From Nitrospirae bacterium YQR-1 (GTDB lineage: Bacteria > Nitrospirota > Thermodesulfovibrionia > Thermodesulfovibrionales > Magnetobacteriaceae), in assembly GCA_039908095.1 (NCBI GenBank), contig JAMOBJ010000010.1, positions 1 through 64,000 on the forward strand: a DNA stretch of 64,000 nt. The letters run 5' to 3'. The number at the start of each line of letters is the position of its first letter. Position 1 is the stretch's first letter. Under the pieces are notes generated by a model. The model searched no databases. It was not told the origin of the DNA and was given only the letters and a program-made list of their open reading frames with translations. Positions 54,505 to 62,468 of this stretch are shown in pieces. The translations under genes and the position numbers were made by a program.

Positions 54505-54634
54505 TATACCAAGTTGCTTTCAATCGTCTAATACCAGGTTGCAGTCAAAAGAGTAACGAGGCGGCTGGGAGAAAGCGACACAAGCGCACGAAAAACTACG
54601 CCTACGCTTACTTCTCAATGTAGCTTAGTATTAA
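54505..54634. repeat. Dispersed palindromic repeat, composite copy D
   Basis: TATACCAAGTTGCTTTCAATCGTCTAA (a right end read in reverse) is immediately followed by TAATACCAGGTTGCAGTCAAAAG and the interior GGCTGGGAGAAAGCGACAC. The right edge CTTAGTATTA ends at 54633. The last codons and stop of the next gene lie inside this copy. Confidence 0.82.
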
Positions 54635-55436
54635 ATGGAAAAAAGAAAGCGGCTACTTTTCTCTCAATGGAAATATCCCCGGAGATTTCCCCCTGTGGGG
54701 CAATGCTCCAGTTCCACATACGCTCAGGCACTGGAAGCTCTAAGCCTGTTAGTGTGTAGTAGTGATTAACGGTTTCAGTGCGATGGTTACGCTCCGTGAA
54801 CTCAAAGTCAGTAATCAGGCATACGTTTGATTCCAAAGACATAAGGGCATCCAGATGTGCCTTTAGTACATTGTGCTCCCATCTCTTAAAAACTGTGCCG
54901 TCTTCAAAAGCATTATTTTTTAGGATATATTCCCTTGGCATCACAGTAAGCTGCGATAGAATATTTAAAGATATTACTAAATCTGTGCCGGCTTCCAACG
55001 GAAAAAATGCTTTAGGCTCAGGCAATACAATACGCTCCGCCTTGGTGGAGCGGTTTTTACATAAACTATATATCTCCCCCGCCACTGCCGTTACATCACA
55101 TGACAGTGCCTCCACATTATGGAACTTACGGGGCCCTCTGAGGGTTTTAGGAAGGTGAATAATATCGGCTAATACCACTTTGTCAAAATTTTGGCTAAGT
55201 TGCAGCAGGGGTACATCCAACAGATTGCCGGAGCCTAAAACGACAACCTTTCGGAGGTTTTCACATCGCTTAACAGATTTAATAATGAAATCTTTGGAAT
55301 TTTCCAGATGAGACGACCATGCTCTTTTGCATCTCTTATGACGTGCCTCAATTGCGATAGCCTCTTTGAGATACCCCATAGCTCTGACATACTGAGGGCA
55401 CTGAGTGGTTAACCATGTAAAAAACTCGGCAATCAT
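54615..55436 (-). CDS. SAM-fold (Rossmann-like) protein, possible methyltransferase
   Basis: A 273-residue protein with a nucleotide-binding pattern VVVLGSGNLLDVPL near residues 64-77, an acidic strand end VVLADI, and a central VISLNILSQLTVMP. It resembles distant class I SAM methyltransferases that lack a close family. The N-terminal helices are charged. No substrate can be named. The last eight codons and the stop are encoded inside a palindromic repeat, so the C-terminus was probably changed by its insertion. Confidence 0.65.
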   Translation of the reverse strand: MIAEFFTWLTTQCPQYVRAMGYLKEAIAIEARHKRCKRAWSSHLENSKDFIIKSVKRCENLRKVVVLGSGNLLDVPLLQLSQNFDKVVLADIIHLPKTLRGPRKFHNVEALSCDVTAVAGEIYSLCKNRSTKAERIVLPEPKAFFPLEAGTDLVISLNILSQLTVMPREYILKNNAFEDGTVFKRWEHNVLKAHLDALMSLESNVCLITDFEFTERNHRTETVNHYYTLTGLELPVPERMWNWSIAPQGEISGDISIERKVAAFFFPFNTKLH

Positions 55437-55497
55437 AAAACTATATTATTTCAGAGAATTCAATAGTGTGTGCCGTAACTATAGCAAAGTGAGCGTA

Positions 55498-56412
55498 TTA
55501 AACGTAGGTAAGCCAGTGTTCGTATTTGCTGATTTTCCCCTTTACAGTGTCGAAATATAGAGATTGCAGCTTAGTTGTAACAGGCCCGGGATGCCCCTGC
55601 CCGATTTTGCGGTTGTCAACCTCACGAATCGGCGTTATCTCTGCAGCAGTGCCTGTGAAAAAGGCCTCCTCAGATATATATAATTCATCTCTGGTAAACC
55701 TCGCCTCTGCAATTTTTATGTTTTCATCCATGGCGATAGTCATGATAGTATCCCTTGTTATTCCCTCCAAAATGGAAGTAAGCGGTGTGGTTTTAACAAC
55801 ATCGTTTCTGACTATAAAGATATTCTCGCCGGAACCCTCAGATACATACCCCTCAGTGTCCAAAAGCAGTGCCTCCTCATAACCCAATGAGATTGCCTCT
55901 TTTTTGGCCAACTGACTGTTTACATAGTAACCGCTGATTTTAGCCCTTGTCATATTGGAATTAACATGGCTCCTCAACATAGACGACACTTTTATGGAAA
56001 TCCCTTTTGTAAGGCCATCCTCACCAAGATACCTTCCCCACGGCCATGCCGCTATCGCCACACTTATCGGATTGCCTTTAGGATACAGCCCCATCATGCC
56101 ATAACCGATATAAACAAAAGGCCTTATATAGCACTCATCCAGCTTGTTAACCTTTACCACATCTATTATCGCCTGCTCAGTCTCCTGCGGGGTAAATGGA
56201 ATCTCCACCTGACAGATAAGCGCCGAGTCGTACAGACGCTTTACATGTTCTTTTAACCTGAATATGGCCGGTCCCCTGTCTGTTTTATAACAACGGATTC
56301 CCTCAAAAACCCCTAGACCATAATGAAGCGTATGTGTCATTATGTGAATATTTGCATCATCCCAGTTGACAAACTTGCCGTCCATCCATATTTTATCCGT
56401 CTTGCTTATCAC
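55498..56412 (-). CDS. ilvE: Branched-chain amino acid aminotransferase
   Basis: A 304-residue fold-type IV PLP aminotransferase of typical length: HTLHYGLGVFEGIRCY near the N-terminus, PLP Lys in MTRAKISGYYVNSQLAK, SEGSGENIFIV and the substrate/phosphate part FFTGTAAEITPI. It carries out the last step of valine, leucine and isoleucine synthesis and pairs in function with leuC in the same window. The start is GTG at 56412 with no ribosome site but a promoter (56421-56450) placed for a near-leaderless mRNA. Confidence 0.95.
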   Translation of the reverse strand: MISKTDKIWMDGKFVNWDDANIHIMTHTLHYGLGVFEGIRCYKTDRGPAIFRLKEHVKRLYDSALICQVEIPFTPQETEQAIIDVVKVNKLDECYIRPFVYIGYGMMGLYPKGNPISVAIAAWPWGRYLGEDGLTKGISIKVSSMLRSHVNSNMTRAKISGYYVNSQLAKKEAISLGYEEALLLDTEGYVSEGSGENIFIVRNDVVKTTPLTSILEGITRDTIMTIAMDENIKIAEARFTRDELYISEEAFFTGTAAEITPIREVDNRKIGQGHPGPVTTKLQSLYFDTVKGKISKYEHWLTYV

Positions 56413-56420
56413 AACAGTAT

Positions 56421-56450
56421 TTTATACCAACTATAGATATAATTTGTCAA
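56421..56450 (-). promoter_or_regulatory. Promoter of ilvE, nearly leaderless
   Basis: On the minus strand TTGACA (56445-56450) and TATAAA (56421-56426) are separated by 18 bases. The expected start is only about two bases before the GTG. Confidence 0.6.
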
Positions 56451-56463
56451 GTCTAAAAAAAAT

Positions 56464-56495
56464 AAAAAGGAGGGTTTATTTAAACCCTCCTTTTT
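56464..56495. terminator. Intrinsic terminator after the dsr operon
   Basis: A perfect 15-bp stem (56464-56478 with 56481-56495, AGGAGGGTTTA core) with a two-base loop. Leftward transcription then meets a run of eight T on the transcript side (A run at 56455-56462). It ends the cytochrome gene, and is just upstream of the ilvE promoter. Confidence 0.92.
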
Positions 56496-56520
56496 AACGG
56501 AAAACTATGTATCTCTGTAA

Positions 56521-57039
56521 TTACTTATCAATCTTCCTTATATTTGCATTTGTATGGCACTTATTGCAGAAGTTATCCGGCTCTGAATGACAACCAAGGC
56601 ACTCATCCAGCTTAGCCTTCCCTGCAATTATATAATTGTCATGTGTGTATCTCCACTCACTGGGCGGCATGTGATACTCAGGAGCAGGTATATCCTTATT
56701 GACCTCAAGTCCAAGCACTTCTTTATATGATTTGTCTGCTTGAACCTTCTGGGCACCGACATACTCGTGACACTTATTACAGAAATTGTTTGGCTCGGTG
56801 TGGCAAGGCAGACAGGCATTTTGTGGAATTTTCCCGGACTTCAGCAGGTCCATGTGATTTCTCCTCACACTTTCCTTTGTAGCATGGTACCATGGCAAAA
56901 TGTTAACATTTGCCGGTACCGAAAGGGCATTGTCGCCGGTACCACCGGCAACTGGCGGCTCCTGTTTGGAACAGGCATAAAACACAAATGCTGAAACCAA
57001 AAGGATAAATAACATGATTATTTTCATTGAGCTTTTCAT
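56521..57039 (-). CDS. Tetrahaem c-type cytochrome lipoprotein of the dsr operon
   Basis: A 172-residue exported protein: a signal peptide ending FVFYAC (lipid Cys23 probable), then four CXXCH haem sites at 76-80, 87-91, 147-151 and 158-162. They form two pairs with the same CHxEPxNFCNKCH spacing, so the protein has an internal duplication. It resembles DsrJ in context, but DsrJ has three haems, and a tetrahaem cytochrome fits TmcA-like partners better. It should carry electrons in the periplasm to or from DsrMK. It directly follows dsrK and is the last gene of the operon. Confidence 0.88.
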   Translation of the reverse strand: MKSSMKIIMLFILLVSAFVFYACSKQEPPVAGGTGDNALSVPANVNILPWYHATKESVRRNHMDLLKSGKIPQNACLPCHTEPNNFCNKCHEYVGAQKVQADKSYKEVLGLEVNKDIPAPEYHMPPSEWRYTHDNYIIAGKAKLDECLGCHSEPDNFCNKCHTNANIRKIDK

Positions 57040-58632
57040 CTATATGCCCTCCTTCGCTCCAAGCACTATGGCTCTGCCCACCAGCTGGTGTATTCCACCC
57101 ACCTCTTCCATGGGTATCCCATAGGTGGGAAACATTTTACTCAGTTGGGCCTTGCATATGGCACATATGAGTGCTACAAAGTTTACCCCCTTCTCCCTCT
57201 TAGCATACGAATACGCCTGCATACGAGGTATCGCCCCTTTGACCCTGGTCGCTATCATATCATCTCCCAAAAGCCCCTGGCCGGCGCCGCAACAGAAGGT
57301 CCTCTCCCTGATTGTATTTTCCGGCATGTCTTCAAACCTGTTACACACACCGCGAATTACCCCTCTGGGGATTTCAAACTGCCCAAATTCCGTGCCTCCC
57401 ATCTCAAGCCCTCTGGCAACCTGACAAGAGTCATGCATAGTCACTACAAACTCATCGTTGGCGGTCTTGTCAATTTTCAAAGCCCCTCGGTTCAATAAAT
57501 CCAGCGTAAACTCACATATGTGCTGCGGACGGGGATATCTTGAGTCCAGCCAGTCGAAGGGCCCGAACATGGTATTGCTATAGGACGAAAGCACTCGCCA
57601 CATATGGCCGCACTCGCCCCCGATTACACGCTTTACTTTTAAATCACGAGCAGCTTCCCATATGCGCTTGTTTATCTTCTTCATATGGCCGTAATTATGC
57701 ACAAACAGGCCGAAGTTGCCGCCCTCTGAGGCATGTGTGCTCATTGTCCAGCTTATACCTGCCTGATGAAACACCTTGGCATAACCATATAATGACTCTA
57801 TATGCGGGGATGCGAAGAAGTCGGCACTGGGGGTTACAAACAGGACATCGGCGCCCTCCACATCTATAGGCACCTGTATATCAGGGATTTCCGTTGTCTC
57901 CTGAAGCTCATCCTGCACAAATTCAAGGGCATTGACTATAGCATTTTGCTGCATACCCAGGTTGTTTCCGATTGTCTGTGCCTTGTCTATTATCTCATGC
58001 ATGTATTTTTGCACAAGCCCCACGCTGTTTAGAATCTCTCTTGCAGCCATGGTAATCTCGGCTGTGTCTATACCATATGGACAAAACACTGCACAACGTC
58101 TGCACTCTGAACACTGATAAAAATATGTGTACCATACGGCCAGAAGCTCTTCACTAAGGTCTGAACCGTTTACAAACTTGCTTCCGAAAAGCTTACCCTG
58201 CCATGTGAAATATCTGCGATAAACCTTGCGCATAAGCTCAGCCCTCGCCACAGGCATGTTTCTGGGGTCAGCCGTTCCTATAAAGTAATGGCATTTATCT
58301 GTACACGCCCCACAGCGAACACATATATCTAAAAAAAGCTTCACTGAACGATACTTTTTTAAAATCTCGTCCATTTTTTTAAGAAAAACCTCTTTCCAGT
58401 CAGGTATTAGCCCCGCTGTTGGGTATCCCAGCCGCTGAAGCTGTTCCACACTTGACAAAAGCTGAGGCTTTACATCTATAAAAGAGTCCGGTTTTATACA
58501 CGGTACCTCATAGTGTCCGGTCAGCTCAACAGGTTTTTCTTTTATTTTTACAAATTTAATCAGCTCCTGCACCCGTGCATTTGCATCATTAGTATTTCCC
58601 TGAGCACTATCTGTAGTTTTATCATTAGCCAT
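57040..58632 (-). CDS. dsrK: DsrK/HdrD-like Fe-S oxidoreductase
   Basis: A 530-residue cytoplasmic subunit. Two [4Fe-4S] motifs are present: CVRCGACTDKC (104-114) and CSECRRCAVFC (174-184). Two CCG-type motifs follow (GGECGHMWRV; CCGAGQGLLGDDM with ALICAICKAQL), which in DsrK bind the unusual [4Fe-4S] centre that handles disulfides. It should reduce the DsrC trisulfide or disulfide using electrons from DsrM. It is 12 bases after dsrM and directly precedes the cytochrome gene. Confidence 0.93.
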   Translation of the reverse strand: MANDKTTDSAQGNTNDANARVQELIKFVKIKEKPVELTGHYEVPCIKPDSFIDVKPQLLSSVEQLQRLGYPTAGLIPDWKEVFLKKMDEILKKYRSVKLFLDICVRCGACTDKCHYFIGTADPRNMPVARAELMRKVYRRYFTWQGKLFGSKFVNGSDLSEELLAVWYTYFYQCSECRRCAVFCPYGIDTAEITMAAREILNSVGLVQKYMHEIIDKAQTIGNNLGMQQNAIVNALEFVQDELQETTEIPDIQVPIDVEGADVLFVTPSADFFASPHIESLYGYAKVFHQAGISWTMSTHASEGGNFGLFVHNYGHMKKINKRIWEAARDLKVKRVIGGECGHMWRVLSSYSNTMFGPFDWLDSRYPRPQHICEFTLDLLNRGALKIDKTANDEFVVTMHDSCQVARGLEMGGTEFGQFEIPRGVIRGVCNRFEDMPENTIRERTFCCGAGQGLLGDDMIATRVKGAIPRMQAYSYAKREKGVNFVALICAICKAQLSKMFPTYGIPMEEVGGIHQLVGRAIVLGAKEGI

Positions 58633-58644
58633 GTTTAGCCTCCT

Positions 58645-59433
58645 TTAAGAATTATCCCAGGGATTGACGTGTCTGACGTCTCTTGGGTTGTTTACCATAT
58701 TCCTTGTCGGGCTGAAGAAATAACCGGCAGCGTGCATCAACTTGCTAAAGGGGAAATACATCAGTAAAAAGAAAACAAAACTTAAATGGCACATAAAAAT
58801 TACATCGCCGGGAGATAATGCCTGTCCCTTGTGTAAAAGCTCAGCCGGGTGCATACCCAACATTTTAAACGGGGCCTTCAAGTCCATCAGCTGCAAAACA
58901 AAGGCATTGACGGCAACAATGTCCGGCCTGAAGGGTTCACATCGCATCATTATTCCTGTCATGGTTATGCCTATTATCAGAAAAAGTACAACGTAATCCG
59001 CTAAAACCGTGACATATGCCGTCCTTTCTTCTGCAAACCTTCTGATTACAAGTAGTATAAGGGATACTAAGAGCACTACAGACAGAAACATAGCGCCGTT
59101 TCCTAATGCCGTAATGAGTCCCGGTACCGGATGTATGAAGTACCTTAAATGCCGAATGATCATCATTAGAAAAGTGAAGTGGAAAATCCACCCGGTTATA
59201 AACAGAAATGTTGTTCCCTTAGATAAACTCCTGAAAAACAACACGTCCCCCGCCATCCTCAGTATTACTCCTGAGAGAGTGACCGGTTGCGGCGTCTGAG
59301 GTATTACCAGAGGTTGCGGCGTCTTGTAGTATTCAAAATAAACCTTATAAATGAACCCTAAGGCGAATACGGCACAGCCAACATACACGATCGAACTCAT
59401 GTACATATTCACTATAAAAGTTATGCCCGTCAT
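58645..59433 (-). CDS. dsrM: DsrM-like membrane cytochrome b subunit
   Basis: A 262-residue integral membrane protein with about six hydrophobic segments and His residues in positions expected for haem b ligands (IFHFTFLMMIIRHLRYFIHP; FMCHLSFVFFLLMY). It is of the NarI/DsrM type that oxidises menaquinol and passes electrons to DsrK. It is shorter than the usual DsrM (about 330 residues). It is preceded by dsrC after a gap with an RNA hairpin, and followed by dsrK. Confidence 0.88.
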   Translation of the reverse strand: MTGITFIVNMYMSSIVYVGCAVFALGFIYKVYFEYYKTPQPLVIPQTPQPVTLSGVILRMAGDVLFFRSLSKGTTFLFITGWIFHFTFLMMIIRHLRYFIHPVPGLITALGNGAMFLSVVLLVSLILLVIRRFAEERTAYVTVLADYVVLFLIIGITMTGIMMRCEPFRPDIVAVNAFVLQLMDLKAPFKMLGMHPAELLHKGQALSPGDVIFMCHLSFVFFLLMYFPFSKLMHAAGYFFSPTRNMVNNPRDVRHVNPWDNS

Positions 59434-59472
59434 CGCACGTTCCTTATTAATTAGATTTTTATTCTAACGGAA

Positions 59473-59499
59473 AGCGCCTGATAGAAACTACCAAGCGCT
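59473..59499 (-). terminator. Intercistronic RNA hairpin between dsrC and dsrM
   Basis: Bases 59473-59484 and 59488-59499 form a 12-bp stem with a three-base loop only in the minus-strand RNA, where two A/C mismatches of the + strand become G-U pairs. This strand asymmetry indicates that the dsr transcript is the functional RNA. It could protect or end part of the dsrC mRNA, letting dsrC be made in excess over dsrMK. Confidence 0.5.
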
Positions 59500-59535
59500 C
59501 CTTTGTTATATACAGTGCTAAAAATCGCTCTGTTA

Positions 59536-59871
59536 TTATACGCAACCGGTAGGCTTAGGAAGACCGGCATAACGACATGCCTGCTTAGCCGGACCGTCTG
59601 GGAACAACTGATACAAATACTTGGTGTTACCCTTGTCAGCCCCCATCGTCTTTTTAATTTCCTTAACCAATATCTTTATCATCGGCGCTATCTGATACTG
59701 CTGATAGTATGATCTCAGAAAATTGATTACTTCCCAGTGGGCCTCCGTCAAATCAAGGCCATCCTCTGTGGCTAACTGCTTTGCCAATGCATCTGACCAA
59801 TCATTGAGATTTGTCAGATAGCCATCCTCATCAAGCTCGATATTTTTACCCTCACAACTAATAGTACGCAT
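59536..59871 (-). CDS. dsrC: DsrC sulfur carrier
   Basis: A 111-residue DsrC/TusE family protein with both redox cysteines: Cys99 (KQACRYAG) and Cys110 (GCV), separated by ten residues as in true DsrC. The penultimate cysteine marks it as the sulfite-reduction/oxidation partner rather than TusE. It carries sulfur between sulfite reductase and DsrMK as a trisulfide. The start has a GGAGG site. No dsrAB is in this window. First gene of the operon with dsrM, dsrK and the tetrahaem cytochrome. Confidence 0.95.
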   Translation of the reverse strand: MRTISCEGKNIELDEDGYLTNLNDWSDALAKQLATEDGLDLTEAHWEVINFLRSYYQQYQIAPMIKILVKEIKKTMGADKGNTKYLYQLFPDGPAKQACRYAGLPKPTGCV

Positions 59872-59985
59872 ACAAAACCTCCTGCCTTTTTAAATTAAAT
59901 TCCGGGAAACTCCCTGTTCTTCTTTGGCTCTAAATCCTTAACATGGTACGATACTCATAACCTTAATATACCACAGAGGACATCG

Positions 59986-60029
59986 TCAAATAAAAAATAT
60001 TGATATGTTTATCAATATTTTTTATTTGA
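59986..60029. promoter_or_regulatory. 20-bp AT-only palindrome upstream of dsrC
   Basis: 59986-60005 and 60010-60029 are perfect reverse complements with a four-base loop. The centre reads TTGATATGTTTATCAA, a Crp/Fnr-like half-site pair with N6 spacing. It lies about 135 bases before the dsrC start and 37 bases after the end of the rpsF operon. It could be an activator site or a weak terminator. Confidence 0.55.
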
Positions 60030-60065
60030 ATTAAAACCACTGCTTTGTCCTGGTTACAAAACATC

Positions 60066-60443
60066 TTAATCCTTCAACTTCAAAAAAATCATATTCCCAT
60101 TCTTATCAAACGGCCCTGTACCATGTGTCTTTGGGGACAGAGTATGAGTCTGCGGCAGATAGCTCAGATGAGCACATGAGTAATCCTCATCCTCATTCAA
60201 GGAAAGAGCCATATTCCAGTCCTCTTTACACGCATAGGCAAGGGCTTCCATAAAAGCCTCTCCCATGTTTTTTCTGGTGGGATCATGCACATATACAGCC
60301 CCGCAGTCGCATACACCGCCTGTAAAAAAACCAAGTGAGGTGGATACTTCCTTAGGCCTGTCAAAACTCTGCAAACAAAACGGACACCTGGGCTGGGTCA
60401 GTGTGTCTTTGTCTTCTCTTATTTTATTACCATAACGTGCCAT
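60066..60443 (-). CDS. Cys-rich cytoplasmic protein of unknown function
   Basis: A 125-residue protein starting at the ATG two bases after the HNH stop. CPFCLQSFDRP and CDCGAVYVHD form a probable zinc ribbon. The remainder (EAFMEALAYACKEDWNMALSL) is helical. I do not recognise the family. It is the last gene of the rpsF operon. Confidence 0.65.
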   Translation of the reverse strand: MARYGNKIREDKDTLTQPRCPFCLQSFDRPKEVSTSLGFFTGGVCDCGAVYVHDPTRKNMGEAFMEALAYACKEDWNMALSLNEDEDYSCAHLSYLPQTHTLSPKTHGTGPFDKNGNMIFLKLKD

Positions 60444-60445
60444 TT

Positions 60446-60751
60446 TTAAACCAGCGACTCCATACCTTTCAATCTTTCCATGTACTCCGTCCACTCAACC
60501 GTCAACAACGAGTTCTTTTTAGTGTTACAGTTTTTACAAGCGGGCACAATATTTTCTCTTGTTGACATACCACCCTTTGACAAAGGTATCAGGTGGTCCA
60601 TGGTAAGCTCTCCTGCGGAAAACTTAAGACTACAGTAGTAACAAACACCCTCGGTCAGTTTTCTTAACCACCAGCGTGTTTTTCTCAGCTTCCTTGCCTT
60701 TTCCTTCTCACGCCTTGCAAAGTCCTCATGAGAAAGTAACAACTTTCTCAC
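60446..60751 (-). CDS. HNH endonuclease
   Basis: A 101-residue HNH nuclease with GTG start at 60751, chosen because GAGGGGG lies just upstream and the start then follows the previous stop with no overlap. The domain is CYYCSLKFSAGELTMDHLIPLSKGG (catalytic His in DH) and NIVPACKNCNTKKN, with four zinc cysteines. The N-terminal part is basic. Such orphan HNH proteins are often DNA nicking or repair enzymes. It sits unusually within a ribosomal-protein operon. Confidence 0.88.
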   Translation of the reverse strand: MRKLLLSHEDFARREKEKARKLRKTRWWLRKLTEGVCYYCSLKFSAGELTMDHLIPLSKGGMSTRENIVPACKNCNTKKNSLLTVEWTEYMERLKGMESLV

Positions 60752-60752
60752 C

Positions 60753-61031
60753 CTAAATTCCCCCTCGTTTTGCACCTTCCTCATCAAAGAACTTTCTGTA
60801 CAAGATGTCCCACTCCTGTGTGCCCTCTATTAAGCCCTTTTTCATTGACTTCAGCTTTTTTCTTACTATTGTGTCAACCTCCTCGCAGACGTTCAAATGT
60901 GCTGTAATTATGGTTTTTATTCTCTTTCTGATTTCAGGTTCGCCGGCAATTAGTTTTACCAGCTTCCTGGTTTTCATCCCTGAGAGAACTATGTGAGATA
61001 AGTGGGAAACTTTGTCGTCAGAGAGCATCAT
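60753..61031 (-). CDS. DUF507 family protein, second copy
   Basis: A 92-residue basic helical protein (MMLSDDKVSHLSHIVLSGM, KTIITAHLNVCEEVDTIVRKKLKSMKKG) of the DUF507 family. It overlaps the first DUF507 gene by four bases and follows rpsR in the operon. Function unknown. Confidence 0.85.
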   Translation of the reverse strand: MMLSDDKVSHLSHIVLSGMKTRKLVKLIAGEPEIRKRIKTIITAHLNVCEEVDTIVRKKLKSMKKGLIEGTQEWDILYRKFFDEEGAKRGGI

Positions 61032-61309
61032 ATTACTATATTTCTTTCTTTTATCAGTTTATGCTTAGTCAGATCAAAGAGTTTCTTATAGTCCATACGG
61101 CCCCTTTCTATTTCCGGCTCATAAGCTCTCAAGAGCTCCCTGACCTCCTCATTGACCTTATCCTCCGCCATAAGCTCCGCCATCATAACATCTTTAACGT
61201 CTCTGACCAGCTCATCTTTAGTAACAGAGGCTGCAATAAACCCCTCAGTCAACAACTTATCCACAATATCCACAGCCACAATTGTCACCCACGATTTAGG
61301 CACTCGCAT
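61028..61309 (-). CDS. DUF507 family protein, first copy
   Basis: A 93-residue protein of the DUF507 family ([45 protein letters not shown]). The start at 61309 overlaps the rpsR stop (TAATG). A tandem DUF507 pair behind rpsR is seen here; the family role is unknown. Confidence 0.85.
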   Translation of the reverse strand: MRVPKSWVTIVAVDIVDKLLTEGFIAASVTKDELVRDVKDVMMAELMAEDKVNEEVRELLRAYEPEIERGRMDYKKLFDLTKHKLIKERNIVI

Positions 61310-61563
61310 TATTTTTCCATAAAAGAAAGCATGGCAATATTTCTGGCACGCTTTACGGCTGTGGTAAGCTCCCTCTGGTGTCCTGCACACGTACCGGTCA
61401 TTCTGCTGGGGAGAATTTTACCACGCTCAGTTACATACGATTTCAGCGTCCGCACATCCTTGTAATCTATAAACGGAGTTTTCTCTGCACAGAATCTGCA
61501 AAACTTCTTTCTCGCAAACCTTTTGAACTTTGCCTGGTCAGCGCCTCTGCTCTTTTGTATCAT
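61309..61563 (-). CDS. rpsR: Ribosomal protein S18
   Basis: An 84-residue S18 with [16 protein letters not shown] and [48 protein letters not shown]. The CXXC at the N-terminus indicates the zinc-binding (C+) form. It follows ssb in the operon and overlaps the next gene by one base. Confidence 0.97.
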   Translation of the reverse strand: MIQKSRGADQAKFKRFARKKFCRFCAEKTPFIDYKDVRTLKSYVTERGKILPSRMTGTCAGHQRELTTAVKRARNIAMLSFMEK

Positions 61564-61603
61564 CTCTTTGCACTCCTCATTGCTGTTTTTCCTGTATCTT
61601 TAT

Positions 61604-61996
61604 CTAAAATGGTTCAAGGTCGGTCATCTCATCCGGTGGAGAGGAGAACCCGTCATGGCTTCCTCTGGAGGCTTCCCCTCTTCTGGGTAAAAACTTTACC
61701 GTCTGTGATATAACTTCAAACTTGCTGCGTTTTTGGCCTTCAACCTCCCAGCGCCGTTCCCTCAACCGGCCCTCCACCAACACAGGGCTTCCTTTGCTCA
61801 GGTACTGGCCGCACGGCTCCGCCTGCTTTCCAAAAACAGTTATATCTATAAATAATGTCTCATCTTTTAAATCATCACCCTGCTTTCCCCTTGAATTGAC
61901 CGCAAGAGAGAAACTGGCCACGGCAGTCCCCTGGCTTGTGTACCTTAGCTCAGGGTCTTTGGTCAGATTTCCAACAAATATTACTTTGTTAAACAT
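61604..61996 (-). CDS. ssb: Single-stranded DNA-binding protein
   Basis: A 130-residue SSB: FNKVIFVGNLTKDPELRYTSQGTAVASFSLAVN begins the OB fold. A short linker leads to the acidic tip MTDLEPF, in place of the usual DDDIPF. It lies between rpsF and rpsR, the classic order. Confidence 0.95.
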   Translation of the reverse strand: MFNKVIFVGNLTKDPELRYTSQGTAVASFSLAVNSRGKQGDDLKDETLFIDITVFGKQAEPCGQYLSKGSPVLVEGRLRERRWEVEGQKRSKFEVISQTVKFLPRRGEASRGSHDGFSSPPDEMTDLEPF

Positions 61997-62002
61997 CGCT
62001 CT

Positions 62003-62374
62003 TTATTCCGCCTTTGGCTCTGTCTGCACAGCAGCCTCTTCTTTGGGCTGTTTACTCTTTAAGGTTTCCTCAAGAGCACGGATTTCTTTCTTTTCAAGCT
62101 TAATAAGCATAAACTTAAACACGGCGTCATAGACCTTATAAAAGCTCTCAAGTGCTTTAACCGCCGCCGGAGGCGACTTAAAAGCCATGAACAGATAAAA
62201 CCCTTTGTCTCTTTTGTTTATCGTATATGCCAGCTTCTTTCTGCCCCAGCGTTCCTTTTTTAACACCTCACCGTTTGCCTTCTCTATGACGTCTAAAATC
62301 TTCTTCTCAGCCGCTTCTACCGCCGCATCGTCCAGTGCTGCATCCAGTATTGCGATATTCTCATAGTAATTCAT
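62003..62374 (-). CDS. rpsF: Ribosomal protein S6
   Basis: A 123-residue S6: NYYENIAILDAALDD, EVLKKERWGRKKLAYTINKRDKGFYLFMAFKS. A charged tail follows. Its 6-base gap to ssb and the SSB-S18 order show a standard operon start. Confidence 0.97.
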   Translation of the reverse strand: MNYYENIAILDAALDDAAVEAAEKKILDVIEKANGEVLKKERWGRKKLAYTINKRDKGFYLFMAFKSPPAAVKALESFYKVYDAVFKFMLIKLEKKEIRALEETLKSKQPKEEAAVQTEPKAE

Positions 62375-62468
62375 CCACTAACCCCCGCTTATTTTTAAAC
62401 TCTTCTTATGCTTCCAATATATTTTCTAACATAACTAACCAACAAAAATCAATATAGGTCTGTTTATA

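Noticed and set aside
57088..57498. Overlapping + strand frames opposite dsrK
   Set aside because: Shadows of the dsrK reading frame without start signals.
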